Assembly (NCBI GenBank): GCA_041486115.1
Contig: JBGPKT010000016.1
Span: 1 to 30,703, forward strand
Length of the DNA: 30,703 nucleotides
Source of the DNA: JACQBY01 sp041486115
Lineage (GTDB): Bacteria; Nitrospirota; Nitrospiria; JACQBW01
Reading direction: 5' to 3'
Position numbers and translations under genes: made by a program. Positions 15,516 through 23,344 of this stretch are shown here, in pieces (position 1 is the first letter of the stretch; every line of letters begins with the position of its first letter). The notes under the pieces were generated by a model, which did no database searches, was not told where the DNA came from, and saw only the letters and a list, made by a program, of their open reading frames with translations.

Positions 15516-17477
15516 TTATTCCTGCTGAAGCTTCGGCAGGATTTTTTGATAGAAGTCGAGCGATTCCGGGTTAACCAGAACATCTCGATTGGTCACCGGT
15601 CTCCCATGGATGAGGTTCGTCACCGCACTTTCAACCTTTTTCATATTAAAAGTATACGGGATGTCCGGCGCCTCTAAAATGATTGCAGGGGAATGCCGCG
15701 GCGAGGCCTCCTGGGTAATCATATTTTTGATCTTATTATTTAAATCCTCCGTGAGTTGAACCCCCGCGGCAAGTTTCACAAAAAGGATCACCCGCTGGTC
15801 CCCTTTCCAATCCTGCCCCACCACGAGGCTGTCGGCAACTTCTTTTAATCCTTCGACCACATGGTATATTTCGGAGGCGCCTATCCGTACTCCGGAAGGT
15901 TTTAAGGTGTAGTCGGAACGGCCTGAGAAGGTGATTCCTCCTGTATCGCTGTGAATCAAAATCCAATCCCCATGCCGCCAGAAATCGGGATAAACCCCGA
16001 AATAAGCCTCCCGGTATCTTTTACCTTCCGGATCGTTCCAGAAATAAAGAGGCATCGAAGGGGCCGGGGCCTCACAGACCAGTTCTCCCTGCTGATCCGC
16101 CACAGGAACCCCCTTTTCGTTGTAGGCCTTTACTTTCATTCCTAATGCCGGCCCCTGTAATTCAGCCGCATAAACAGGCTGAATGGGTGTCCCAGCGGCA
16201 AAACAGCCGTTGATATCTGTCCCTCCTGAGATGGAATTCAGATGGAGATCCGCCTTGATTTCACGATAGACATACTCGAACCCCCCGGCCGAAAGGGACG
16301 ATCCGGTTTGAGAAATCTCCCTCAATGTGGATAGATCATAAACTTTTCCAGGTTTGGCTCCCGTCCCTTTGAGCACGTTGATATAACTGGCGCTGCAGCC
16401 AAAGATGGTGATCTTTTCTTCCTGGATGATTTCCCATAGGGCCTTCCAGTCGGGATAGCCCGGATGGCCATCATATAAAAGCAGGGTGGCTCCCGTACTC
16501 AAACCGCTTAACAGCCAGTTCCACATCATCCAGCTGGGGGTGGTAATGTAGAAGATCCGGTCCCGCGATTTGAGATCCGTATGGAGGATCAGCTCCTTCA
16601 GATGATTGATGAGGACTCCCCCCGCCCCCTGGACCATGCACTTTGGTTTTCCGGTCGTCCCCGATGAAAACATAATATAGACCGGATGATCAAAGGGGAG
16701 CTGTTCAAATTGTATTTCGAGGTTGTTTTCGCGCAACATAAAATCATGATAGAGGACCGAATGAGCGATCCCGCCGATATCGGGTTTCTTTGCTATATAA
16801 GGGACCACGATGACTTTTTCGAGCGACGGGATTCCTTCGGAGATCAATTTAGCTTTGTCCAACACGTCAAAATTTTTCCCCCGATAAGGATATTCTGCCA
16901 CGGTGAATAGAACCTTCGGCTCCAGCTGGCCAAAACGGTCCAGAACGGCCGAGGGCCCCAGCTCGGTGCCGCAGGAGGACCAGAGGGCGCCGATGCTTGT
17001 CGCGGCAAGCATGGCAATGGCTGTCTCCATGATGTTGGGCATATAGGCAACAATACGGTCTCCGGGGACAATCCCGGCTTCCCGAAGCGGCCGGGCCAGA
17101 CGGGCAACCGCATCATAGAGTTCCGCAAATGTCAGAGACATTCTCTTCCCGACTTCATTCCGGAAGATTAAGGCCGGACGATCGTCTCTCACCTTAAGAA
17201 GATTTTCGGCGAAATTCAGTCTGGCCCCCTTGAACCAGTTTGTGCCGGGGAATCGGCCGGGGGAATCGACTACCGTGTCGGATTTGCGCGAGGCTTTGAT
17301 TCCGCCAAACTCCCAGATGGCGCGCCAGAACGCCTCGCTCTGGTCCACCGACCAGCGATAGAGTTGATCGTAAGATTGAATTTTAAGGGAATGCTGTTGA
17401 TTGATCTCCCCGATGAATCGGGTGATATTGGCCTCTTTGATGGTTTCTTTGGAGGGTGTCCAGAGAGGCTTTTTCAT
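15516..17477 (-). CDS. Acetoacetyl-CoA synthetase
   Basis: ATP-dependent ligase converting acetoacetate to acetoacetyl-CoA. Reading from the ATG at 17477 gives 653 residues, the usual length. The N-terminus has the acetyl/acetoacetyl-CoA-synthetase type cap (WTPSKETIKEANITRF, SDQSEAFWRAIWEF-like) and the GTNWFKGARLNFAENLL block that separates acetoacetyl-CoA synthetases from acetyl-CoA synthetases. The phosphate loop is MFSSGTTGKPKCMVQGAGG, followed by TTPSWMMWNWLLSGLSTGATLLLYDG, SGGTDINGCF, and the hinge region with TFSGRSDYTLKPSGVRIG. The C-terminal PYTFNMKKVE segment replaces the usual PRTRSGK lysine region in the manner of this subfamily. The start is one base after the stop of the DUF35 gene. 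A TTG at 17492 is the only longer option. The operon context suggests use of acetoacetate or a related 3-ketoacid. Confidence 0.9.
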   Translation of the reverse strand: MKKPLWTPSKETIKEANITRFIGEINQQHSLKIQSYDQLYRWSVDQSEAFWRAIWEFGGIKASRKSDTVVDSPGRFPGTNWFKGARLNFAENLLKVRDDRPALIFRNEVGKRMSLTFAELYDAVARLARPLREAGIVPGDRIVAYMPNIMETAIAMLAATSIGALWSSCGTELGPSAVLDRFGQLEPKVLFTVAEYPYRGKNFDVLDKAKLISEGIPSLEKVIVVPYIAKKPDIGGIAHSVLYHDFMLRENNLEIQFEQLPFDHPVYIMFSSGTTGKPKCMVQGAGGVLINHLKELILHTDLKSRDRIFYITTPSWMMWNWLLSGLSTGATLLLYDGHPGYPDWKALWEIIQEEKITIFGCSASYINVLKGTGAKPGKVYDLSTLREISQTGSSLSAGGFEYVYREIKADLHLNSISGGTDINGCFAAGTPIQPVYAAELQGPALGMKVKAYNEKGVPVADQQGELVCEAPAPSMPLYFWNDPEGKRYREAYFGVYPDFWRHGDWILIHSDTGGITFSGRSDYTLKPSGVRIGASEIYHVVEGLKEVADSLVVGQDWKGDQRVILFVKLAAGVQLTEDLNNKIKNMITQEASPRHSPAIILEAPDIPYTFNMKKVESAVTNLIHGRPVTNRDVLVNPESLDFYQKILPKLQQE

Positions 17478-17478
17478 T

Positions 17479-18072
17479 TTACGCAGGTTCAAACCAGATG
17501 TCTGAAGTCGTGATTTCCATTTTCTTAATTAATTCCTTTTCTTCGGGAGAGAGGGCTTTGGCTCTTTTATAATGTATTTTTCTTTTTCTCATGAACTCTA
17601 ATTTATCTTTTAACGCCGGGTTGAATTTTACCCCTACCCGCGTTCCAATCAAGTCTAACCCTGCCCGGGTCTGATTTACCCCCCTGAGCCTGCTTAAAAA
17701 TAGGGTATTGCACCCTTCGAACTCGACCAGAACCAACATGTAGGGAGTTTCTTTGAGAAATGCTTCGGAACCAAAATGGCAGATGGTAAAAGAATGAATT
17801 TTTCCAGACACCGGCAGTTCAACCCAGGCACATGCTTTTCCGCAATTCATGCAGAAAGGCCTGGGGGTGGCATAGGTTTGCTGACAAGGCTTGCATCGGG
17901 TACCCAACAACTTTTCAAAGGCCAGCGCAATAAAAAATGGGGAGTCCTGTCCATGGCTCATCAGGTACTCGACGTCATAACTCTGTTCATAGAGTAAAGG
18001 TTCTATTTGGGAGGCGCCCCCTTTTAATAACGATTCGATCTTTCCCAGTTCTTCTTTTAAAATATGACCCAT
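17479..18072 (-). CDS. DUF35 zinc-ribbon/OB-fold acyl-CoA-associated protein
   Basis: A 197-residue protein. A rubredoxin-like zinc ribbon is formed by Cys60, Cys63, Cys74 and Cys77 (CKPC and CMNC). An OB-fold domain follows, with SGKIHSFTICHFGSEAFLKETPYMLVLVEFEG. Proteins of this family are partners of thiolase-fold enzymes. Known examples are the archaeal thiolase/HMG-CoA synthase complex, where the DUF35 protein joins the CoA-binding sites, and the benzoylsuccinyl-CoA thiolase BbsAB. The gene sits 12 bases downstream of a thiolase-like gene and one base upstream of acetoacetyl-CoA synthetase, so a complex with the thiolase-like protein is expected. It has an N-terminal extension of about 55 residues before the zinc ribbon. 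GGGAGG precedes the ATG. Confidence 0.87.
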   Translation of the reverse strand: MGHILKEELGKIESLLKGGASQIEPLLYEQSYDVEYLMSHGQDSPFFIALAFEKLLGTRCKPCQQTYATPRPFCMNCGKACAWVELPVSGKIHSFTICHFGSEAFLKETPYMLVLVEFEGCNTLFLSRLRGVNQTRAGLDLIGTRVGVKFNPALKDKLEFMRKRKIHYKRAKALSPEEKELIKKMEITTSDIWFEPA

Positions 18073-18084
18073 TCTCTGCCTCCC

Positions 18085-19422
18085 TTAAACTTTTTCTCCT
18101 ATGGTCACTGTGACATACGTTCCCGTCCCTGCATGGGAATGCCAGAGTCCGGTCTGTGCCTCCGGAATCTGTAGGGTCTCTGTCCCGAAATGCTTTTTTA
18201 TCGTCCCCTGAAGCTGCCAGAGAGAAAAGACCGCCTGCATCAACCCCGTGGCGCCAACCGGATGTCCGCAGGCGATCAACCCACCGGAAGGATTGACCGG
18301 CAGTTTCCCCGGTAGCGCCAGGTTCAGCCCATAGTCAATTCCTTTTAAAAACGAATTCCCAATTTCAACGAATTTGCCCCCTTCTCCATATTTACAGAGC
18401 CCGAGGTCCTCATAGGTCTGAATTTCTGAAGAGGTATAGGCATCATGGAGTTCGATAAAATCAAGCTCATTAAGGGCATCGGTGATTCCGGCCATCTCAT
18501 AAGCTTCTTTGGCGGCCACCCTCCCCGCCCGGAATGAATGGACTCCTGGATATTTCAGCCCTTTATAATCGCTTTCTTTCTCCCAGGGGAGCAATATCAC
18601 CTGGTCATGGGGCCTGTCGGCCATGCGCATCGCATCGGTTCCTCTCCCGATTCCCGTGACCTTGACAACCCCGTCTAATTTTCCTCCGGCCTGGATAATC
18701 TGTTCAAGCCCCTCTTCAGAAACGACCAGGCAGCTTGCGGCGCCGTCGGACATGACGCAGATATCCCGGCGGGTTAAAGGCCAGGCCACCATCTCTGAAT
18801 TTCTGACATCATGGATGGTTAACCGCTCCCTTTTCTGGGCATATGGATTATAAAAGGCGTTAATATGGTTTTTAACCGAAACCATGGCCATCTGCTCGAC
18901 CGTCGTCTGGAATTCGTACATATGCCGGGTGACCATCATGGCGTAATAACCGCTATAAAAACCACCGACGGGATAATCAAAGTCGGTATCCGAGGCGAGA
19001 GCGATGAATTCATTCCCCTTCCAGGTCCGGACATGGCTCATCGTCTCAAAGCCAAAGGCCACGCACAACTCCATATAACCGGAGGCAATCTCCTTACAGG
19101 CCTCTTGAAAACAGATCCCGCCGGTCGCCCCGCCCCCCTCCACCCGATTGGAAGAAATGGGGCAGAATCCCTGGATATCCTGCCCCATAACGCCGGCCAT
19201 CAGCTGGCGGGTAAAATGGTCGGAAAAATAAGAGGCTTTTGTTCCTCCCTTTTTTTTTAGGATCTCAAGGAATTTTCCGTATGGGAGATTCAACCCTTCG
19301 ACCATCTGATCAGTAGCCTCTTTGACCATGGCACCGAAAGTCAAATCCTGTCTTGCCTTGGCAAATTGACTGACCCCCCCGGCGACAAAATAGACCGGCC
19401 GGCCCAATTGTCTATTTTTCAT
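18085..19422 (-). CDS. Thiolase-like (SCP-x/archaeal type) protein lacking the canonical nucleophilic Cys
   Basis: A 445-residue thiolase-fold protein, the likely partner of the DUF35 protein encoded next. The segment where thiolases carry the nucleophile reads RVEGGGATGG (93-102). Aligned with ARNCASG of the thiolase at 5034, Gly98 takes the place of Cys. Other motifs remain: LHDAYTSSEIQTYEDLGL, equivalent to the HDAF/HDCF motif of SCP2 and archaeal thiolases, and IACGHPVGATGLMQ with its His. The C-terminal CxG motif is replaced by SHAGTGTYVTV. Nearby Cys104 and Cys109 lie on the following helix. The protein may be a non-decarboxylating acyl-CoA condensing or cleaving enzyme with altered chemistry, or an inactive scaffold. 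The start is supported by GGAG about 7 bases upstream. The family is certain; the reaction is unknown. Confidence 0.82.
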   Translation of the reverse strand: MKNRQLGRPVYFVAGGVSQFAKARQDLTFGAMVKEATDQMVEGLNLPYGKFLEILKKKGGTKASYFSDHFTRQLMAGVMGQDIQGFCPISSNRVEGGGATGGICFQEACKEIASGYMELCVAFGFETMSHVRTWKGNEFIALASDTDFDYPVGGFYSGYYAMMVTRHMYEFQTTVEQMAMVSVKNHINAFYNPYAQKRERLTIHDVRNSEMVAWPLTRRDICVMSDGAASCLVVSEEGLEQIIQAGGKLDGVVKVTGIGRGTDAMRMADRPHDQVILLPWEKESDYKGLKYPGVHSFRAGRVAAKEAYEMAGITDALNELDFIELHDAYTSSEIQTYEDLGLCKYGEGGKFVEIGNSFLKGIDYGLNLALPGKLPVNPSGGLIACGHPVGATGLMQAVFSLWQLQGTIKKHFGTETLQIPEAQTGLWHSHAGTGTYVTVTIGEKV

Positions 19423-19460
19423 TTTTTCACTCCATGTTCAGAAATGCCCTGTTTATGATA

Positions 19461-19485
19461 CCACGAGTGTTGCAAGATGTCGTGG
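19461..19485. promoter_or_regulatory. Inverted repeat between divergent genes
   Basis: CCACGA (19461-19466) and TCGTGG (19480-19485) form a perfect inverted repeat around 13 bases. It lies between the divergent thiolase-like gene and the plus-strand promoter at 19502, where a repressor could control both directions. Confidence 0.35.
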
Positions 19486-19501
19486 ATGGACGATCTCCTT
19501 T

Positions 19502-19530
19502 TTTACAAAGAGAAAGGCAAATGTTATACT
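19502..19530 (+). promoter_or_regulatory. Sigma-70-type promoter for the mutase small-subunit operon
   Basis: TTTACA, a 17-base spacer and TATACT with an upstream TG (extended -10). The element TGTTATAC is repeated exactly one helical turn later (19522 and 19533), which may be an operator or a second -10. Predicted transcription start is near 19537, about 55 bases before the TTG start codon at 19592. Confidence 0.65.
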
Positions 19531-19591
19531 GGTGTTATACCATTTGAAGTTTTGAGAAAACAATGATTACCGGCAGACAGGCGGTTTAGTC

Positions 19592-20020
19592 TTGAATCCC
19601 GTAAAACGTAAAATAAAAAAGACTGCTTCCGGGCCCATTAAAGTCTTGATGGCGAAAATCGGACTGGACGGCCATGACCGGGGGATTAAAATCATCGCCC
19701 AGGCTCTCCGGGATGCCGGATTTGAGGTGGTTTATCTCGGCATTCATCATTCTCCGGAAGAGATCGTCCGCGCCGCCATTCAGGAAGATCCCCGGGCCAT
19801 CGGTATCTCCATCCATTCCGCCGCCCATATGATTCTTTTTAAAAAAGTCCTCCAGCTTTTAAAAAAATATCATGCCGAAGAAATCAAAGTTTTTGGCGGA
19901 GGGATTATTCCCGAAGAAGATAAAATCAAATTGCTTAAAATGGGCCTCCTTTCGATATTTACGCCGGGGGCGTCTCTGGAAGAGATTGTCTCCACTCTGA
20001 AAAAACAACTGGGAGCATAA
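19592..20020 (+). CDS. B12-binding small subunit of acyl-CoA mutase
   Basis: Cobalamin-binding subunit, 142 residues, the length of IcmB and of the small subunit of archaeal split mutases. The base-off/His-on motif is D-x-H-x-x-G at Asp26, His28 and Gly31 (GLDGHDRG), where His28 would ligate cobalt. It is followed by the Ser segment ISIHSAAHM and the Gly-Gly segment VFGGGIIPEED, both lining the nucleotide tail. The start codon is TTG with AGGCGG about 9 bases upstream. The only internal ATG would remove part of the first beta strand. It is 6.4 kb from the large-subunit gene and on the same strand, with an inverted three-gene block between. The next gene starts 2 bases after its stop. Confidence 0.92.
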   Translation: MNPVKRKIKKTASGPIKVLMAKIGLDGHDRGIKIIAQALRDAGFEVVYLGIHHSPEEIVRAAIQEDPRAIGISIHSAAHMILFKKVLQLLKKYHAEEIKVFGGGIIPEEDKIKLLKMGLLSIFTPGASLEEIVSTLKKQLGA

Positions 20021-20022
20021 CC

Positions 20023-21162
20023 ATGGATTTTGAATTAAGCCAGGAACAGCTCCTGCTCAAAGAAACCATTAAAACGTTTGCTCTAAAAGAAATTCTCCCC
20101 AAAGCCGCCCAGCGGGACGAAACGGCGGAATTCCCATGGGAGTTGATTCCTAAAATAGCCGCGTTGAACCTGTTGGGCATCTTCATCCCCCAGGAGTATG
20201 GAGGAGCGGGAATGGGGGCCATGGAGGCGGCAATCATTCTCGAGGAGATCGCCCGAATCGACGGGTCATTGGCCCTGATTGTCGCTTCGCATAATTCCCT
20301 CTGTTCCTCTCATATTCTCCGGTTCGGCAATGATGCTCAGAAAAAGAAGTACCTCCCCCTTCTGGCCAGCGGCAAAGCGCTTGGCGCCTGGGCCCTGACC
20401 GAGCCCGAATCGGGGAGCGACGCGGGGGCCCTCGCCGCCAGAGCCGCACTTAAAAATAACCAGTGGGTGCTCAATGGAAGAAAGCAGTTTATTACCCAGG
20501 GATCGACCGCAGGTGTTTATGTGATCATGGCCCGGACAACCGGTGAAAACCAGGAAGGCATCTCCGCTTTTATCGTCGAAAAAGGGACCCCGGGATTCTC
20601 CACGGGGAAACCGGAGAATAAACTGGGGGTCCGGTCGAGCGACACGGCGTCACTTATTCTTGAAGATGTCCGGATTCCAGGGGAAAACCTTATCGGAGAG
20701 ATTGATCAGGGACTCCAGCAGGTGTTTCAGATCCTTGACGGCGGAAGAATCGGGATTGGAGCGATGGCGGTAGGACTTGGCAGGGCCGCTCTTGAAGATT
20801 CCATCCAATATGCAAAAAAAAGGAAACAGTTTAAAAAACCGATCGGAGAACATGAAGCAATCGGATTTATGCTCGCCGAAATAGCTTCGGAAATCGAGGC
20901 GTCACGGCTTCTTGTTTATCATGCCGCTTTGTTAAAAGATTCCGGCCGCCCCTATCACCTTGAAGCCTCGGAAGCCAAGCTTTATGCTTCCGAAGCCGCC
21001 ATGCGGGCGACCACGAAAGGAATCCAGATCCATGGCGGTTCCGGGTATATGAAAGATTTCCCGCTCGAACGGTATTTCAGAGACGCCCGTTTGTGTGAAA
21101 TCGGAGAAGGAACCTCCGAAATTCAACGGATGATTATTTCAAAAGAATTATTAAGATCATAA
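20023..21162 (+). CDS. Acyl-CoA dehydrogenase (second copy)
   Basis: A 379-residue FAD-dependent acyl-CoA dehydrogenase. It is similar throughout to the enzyme encoded at 9907: AWALTEPESGSDAGALAARAALK, LNGRKQFITQGS, ENKLGVRSSDTA, GGRIGIGAMAVGLGRAALE, IHGGSGYMKDFPLERYFRDAR. The catalytic base is Glu362 in IGEGTSEIQR. Where the first copy has TLYEGT, this one has EIGEGT, so the substrate pocket may differ. It sits between the B12 subunit and the MeaB-type chaperone, which makes it a candidate for the branched or rearranged acyl-CoA on one side of the mutase reaction. GGGAG lies at the end of the preceding gene, 2 bases before the start context. Confidence 0.92.
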   Translation: MDFELSQEQLLLKETIKTFALKEILPKAAQRDETAEFPWELIPKIAALNLLGIFIPQEYGGAGMGAMEAAIILEEIARIDGSLALIVASHNSLCSSHILRFGNDAQKKKYLPLLASGKALGAWALTEPESGSDAGALAARAALKNNQWVLNGRKQFITQGSTAGVYVIMARTTGENQEGISAFIVEKGTPGFSTGKPENKLGVRSSDTASLILEDVRIPGENLIGEIDQGLQQVFQILDGGRIGIGAMAVGLGRAALEDSIQYAKKRKQFKKPIGEHEAIGFMLAEIASEIEASRLLVYHAALLKDSGRPYHLEASEAKLYASEAAMRATTKGIQIHGGSGYMKDFPLERYFRDARLCEIGEGTSEIQRMIISKELLRS

Positions 21163-21215
21163 TGGCGACCGTTTAGCCGTGAAGAGGCCCTGAAACACCC
21201 ATCTTCCATTTCTCT

Positions 21216-21956
21216 ATGAATATTCCGGAAATCATCAAAAAAATCAGGAAGGGTGACGAGAGGACCGTCGGACAGATATTGACCCTGATTGAAAACCGAG
21301 ATCCTTCGGTCATTCCTCTTTTATCGCGCCTGAAAGCGATTAAGGGAAAAGCGCTAAGGATCGGAATTACCGGACCGCTAGGCTGCGGGAAAAGCACCCT
21401 GATTTCAGCCCTGACGGGAGAGATCCGGAAAGCGGATAAAAAAGTGGCAATACTGGCCGTTGATCCGACGAGCCCCTATTCGGGCGGAGCCCTCCTGGGA
21501 GACCGGATACGAATGCGCCGCTACGACGAAGACCGGGGGGTATTTATCCGGAGCCTTTCAAGCAAGGGATCCCACGGGGGGATCGCCCCGGGCCTCCCTG
21601 AAATGATGCGGGTACTCGATGCGATGGGGGAAGAGATTACCTTGATAGAGACCGTCGGAGCGGGGCAAAATGATGTCAGGATCCGGACGCTGGTCGATCA
21701 GGTCGTTCTGGTTCTGATGCCCGGCACAGGCGATGACATTCAGGCCTTAAAAGGGGGATTATTTGAAATTGCCGATATATTGGTATTAAATAAGTCCGAT
21801 ATGCAGGGAGCCGACAGTCAGATGGACATTTTAAGGGAGGCCTTTCAGAGCGGGATTTCAAAACGCCCTCGCGTTTTATTAAAAACCGACAGCCTGAGGC
21901 AAAAAGGAATTTTATCCCTCTGGAATGAAATTTGTAAAAAAGGGAAAATGAAATGA
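21216..21956 (+). CDS. meaB: MeaB/ArgK-type G-protein chaperone of B12 mutase (short form)
   Basis: GTPase that gates cobalamin loading and protects adenosylcobalamin mutases. Visible motifs are Walker A GPLGCGKST (53-61), the AVDPTSPYSGGALLGDRIRM switch region, ETVGAGQ (Walker B/switch II, about 145-151), and NKSD at 192-195. The protein is 246 residues, whereas MeaB proteins are usually about 310-330. The N-terminal helices are present, but the sequence stops soon after the helix equivalent to the ALTGEGIDELW region, so the C-terminal helical dimerisation arm is missing. The stop overlaps the prpD start (ATGA). The Shine-Dalgarno is weak. Its location with the B12 subunit gene supports a role with this mutase. 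The truncation looks native, because the reading frame is intact and coupled to prpD. Confidence 0.87.
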   Translation: MNIPEIIKKIRKGDERTVGQILTLIENRDPSVIPLLSRLKAIKGKALRIGITGPLGCGKSTLISALTGEIRKADKKVAILAVDPTSPYSGGALLGDRIRMRRYDEDRGVFIRSLSSKGSHGGIAPGLPEMMRVLDAMGEEITLIETVGAGQNDVRIRTLVDQVVLVLMPGTGDDIQALKGGLFEIADILVLNKSDMQGADSQMDILREAFQSGISKRPRVLLKTDSLRQKGILSLWNEICKKGKMK

Positions 21957-23344
21957 AAACCCTGGCGGAAACGCTGAGTGATTTTACCCGATCGCTCCGA
22001 TACGAGGAAATCCCGCGAATAACGGTCCATGAGCTTAAACGGAGGATCATCGATTCTTTCGGATGTGCCATGGGCGCTTTCCATAGCGAACCTGCCCGGA
22101 TCGTCCGAGAGATGGGGCTCCATATTTTTTCCCCCTACGGGGCTACTCTATTCGGGAAAGAGCATAAAACCACGCCCGACTTCGCCGCTTTTGCGAACGG
22201 CCTTCTAATCAGATATCTCGATTATAACGACACCTACCTGTCACTGGAGCCGGCCCATCCGAGCGATAACCTGTCGGCGGTTCTCGCGATTGCCGAAGCG
22301 GAACATGCCAGCGGAGAAAAAATGCTAACCGCACTGCTCGCCGCCTATGAAATTCAATGCCGCTTCTGCGACGAAGCGAGTTTGAGGTCGAGAGGATGGG
22401 ACCATGTCACCTACGGCGCTTTTTCAACCACTCTGGCGGCGGCAAAACTCATGGACCTGAGCCAGGAAGAGATGGTTCATGCGGTGGGTATCGCGGGAGT
22501 GGCCAACAATGCCCTGCGGCAGACCCGGGTGGGCGAGCTTTCGATGTGGAAGGGCGCCGCTTTTGCCAACGCCGCCCGGAACGGTGTTTTTTCCGCGCTC
22601 CTGGTTAAACATGGGATGACCGGGCCCGCGCAGATTTTTGAGGGAGAAAAGGGGTTTTTCAAACTCATTTCAGGCCCTGTCAGGCTGACCCCCTCTTCGT
22701 TCGGAGGGAAAGAAAAGCCATTCCGGATTATGGACTCATATATCAAATGTTATCCCGCGGAATATCATTCTCAAAGCGCGATTCAGGCGGCCCTGGAACT
22801 CCGACCGGAGGTTGTCCATGACGGAGGGGTCGACGCGATTGTTTCGGTCCTCATTAAAACCCCGCAGGCCAGTTTTGAGATTATCGGAAGCGAAAAAGAA
22901 AAATGGAATCCCGTCAGCCGCGAAACGGCCGACCACTCCCTTCCCTACGCAGTGGGAATCGCCTTAATCGATGGAGAGGTTGGGCTCGGTCAGTTTGCGG
23001 AAGAGCGTTTTTATGACAAGACGGTCCTCCAGTTTTTAAAAAAAATTAAAGTGGTCTCGGAGAAAGAGATGGATAAAGAATATCCGGAGGGAATCCCCAA
23101 TGAAGTCTCCATTGTAATGAAATCTGGCAAAACCTTTAAGAAAAAGATTCTTTACCCGAAAGGGCATCCCAAAAATCCGCTCACCGACGATGAGGTGGAG
23201 GAAAAATTTAAACGGCTGGGAAAACATTTATTTGGCGACCGGCAGTTAAATGAAATCCTGGACGCTCTCTGGACGGTGGAAAAACAGGAAGATATCGGCC
23301 ACCTCCTTGAGCTCTTTTATTTGCCGGCAGAAAGCCTTCAGTGA
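21953..23344 (+). CDS. prpD: MmgE/PrpD family 2-methylcitrate dehydratase
   Basis: A 463-residue MmgE/PrpD protein. The family dehydrates 2-methylcitrate in the propionate-degrading methylcitrate cycle. Typical segments are RRIIDSFGCAMGAF, FANGLLIRYLDYNDTYL, the HPSDNLSAVLAIAEA block, GVANNALRQTRVGELSMWKGAAFANAARNG, and the IKCYPAEYHSQSAIQAAL region. Length and motifs agree with PrpD rather than cis-aconitate decarboxylase, though that related activity cannot be excluded from sequence alone. Start and stop both overlap neighbours: ATGA with the GTPase gene and GTGA with prpB, so the three are translationally coupled. No methylcitrate synthase (prpC) is in the window. Confidence 0.9.
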   Translation: MKTLAETLSDFTRSLRYEEIPRITVHELKRRIIDSFGCAMGAFHSEPARIVREMGLHIFSPYGATLFGKEHKTTPDFAAFANGLLIRYLDYNDTYLSLEPAHPSDNLSAVLAIAEAEHASGEKMLTALLAAYEIQCRFCDEASLRSRGWDHVTYGAFSTTLAAAKLMDLSQEEMVHAVGIAGVANNALRQTRVGELSMWKGAAFANAARNGVFSALLVKHGMTGPAQIFEGEKGFFKLISGPVRLTPSSFGGKEKPFRIMDSYIKCYPAEYHSQSAIQAALELRPEVVHDGGVDAIVSVLIKTPQASFEIIGSEKEKWNPVSRETADHSLPYAVGIALIDGEVGLGQFAEERFYDKTVLQFLKKIKVVSEKEMDKEYPEGIPNEVSIVMKSGKTFKKKILYPKGHPKNPLTDDEVEEKFKRLGKHLFGDRQLNEILDALWTVEKQEDIGHLLELFYLPAESLQ

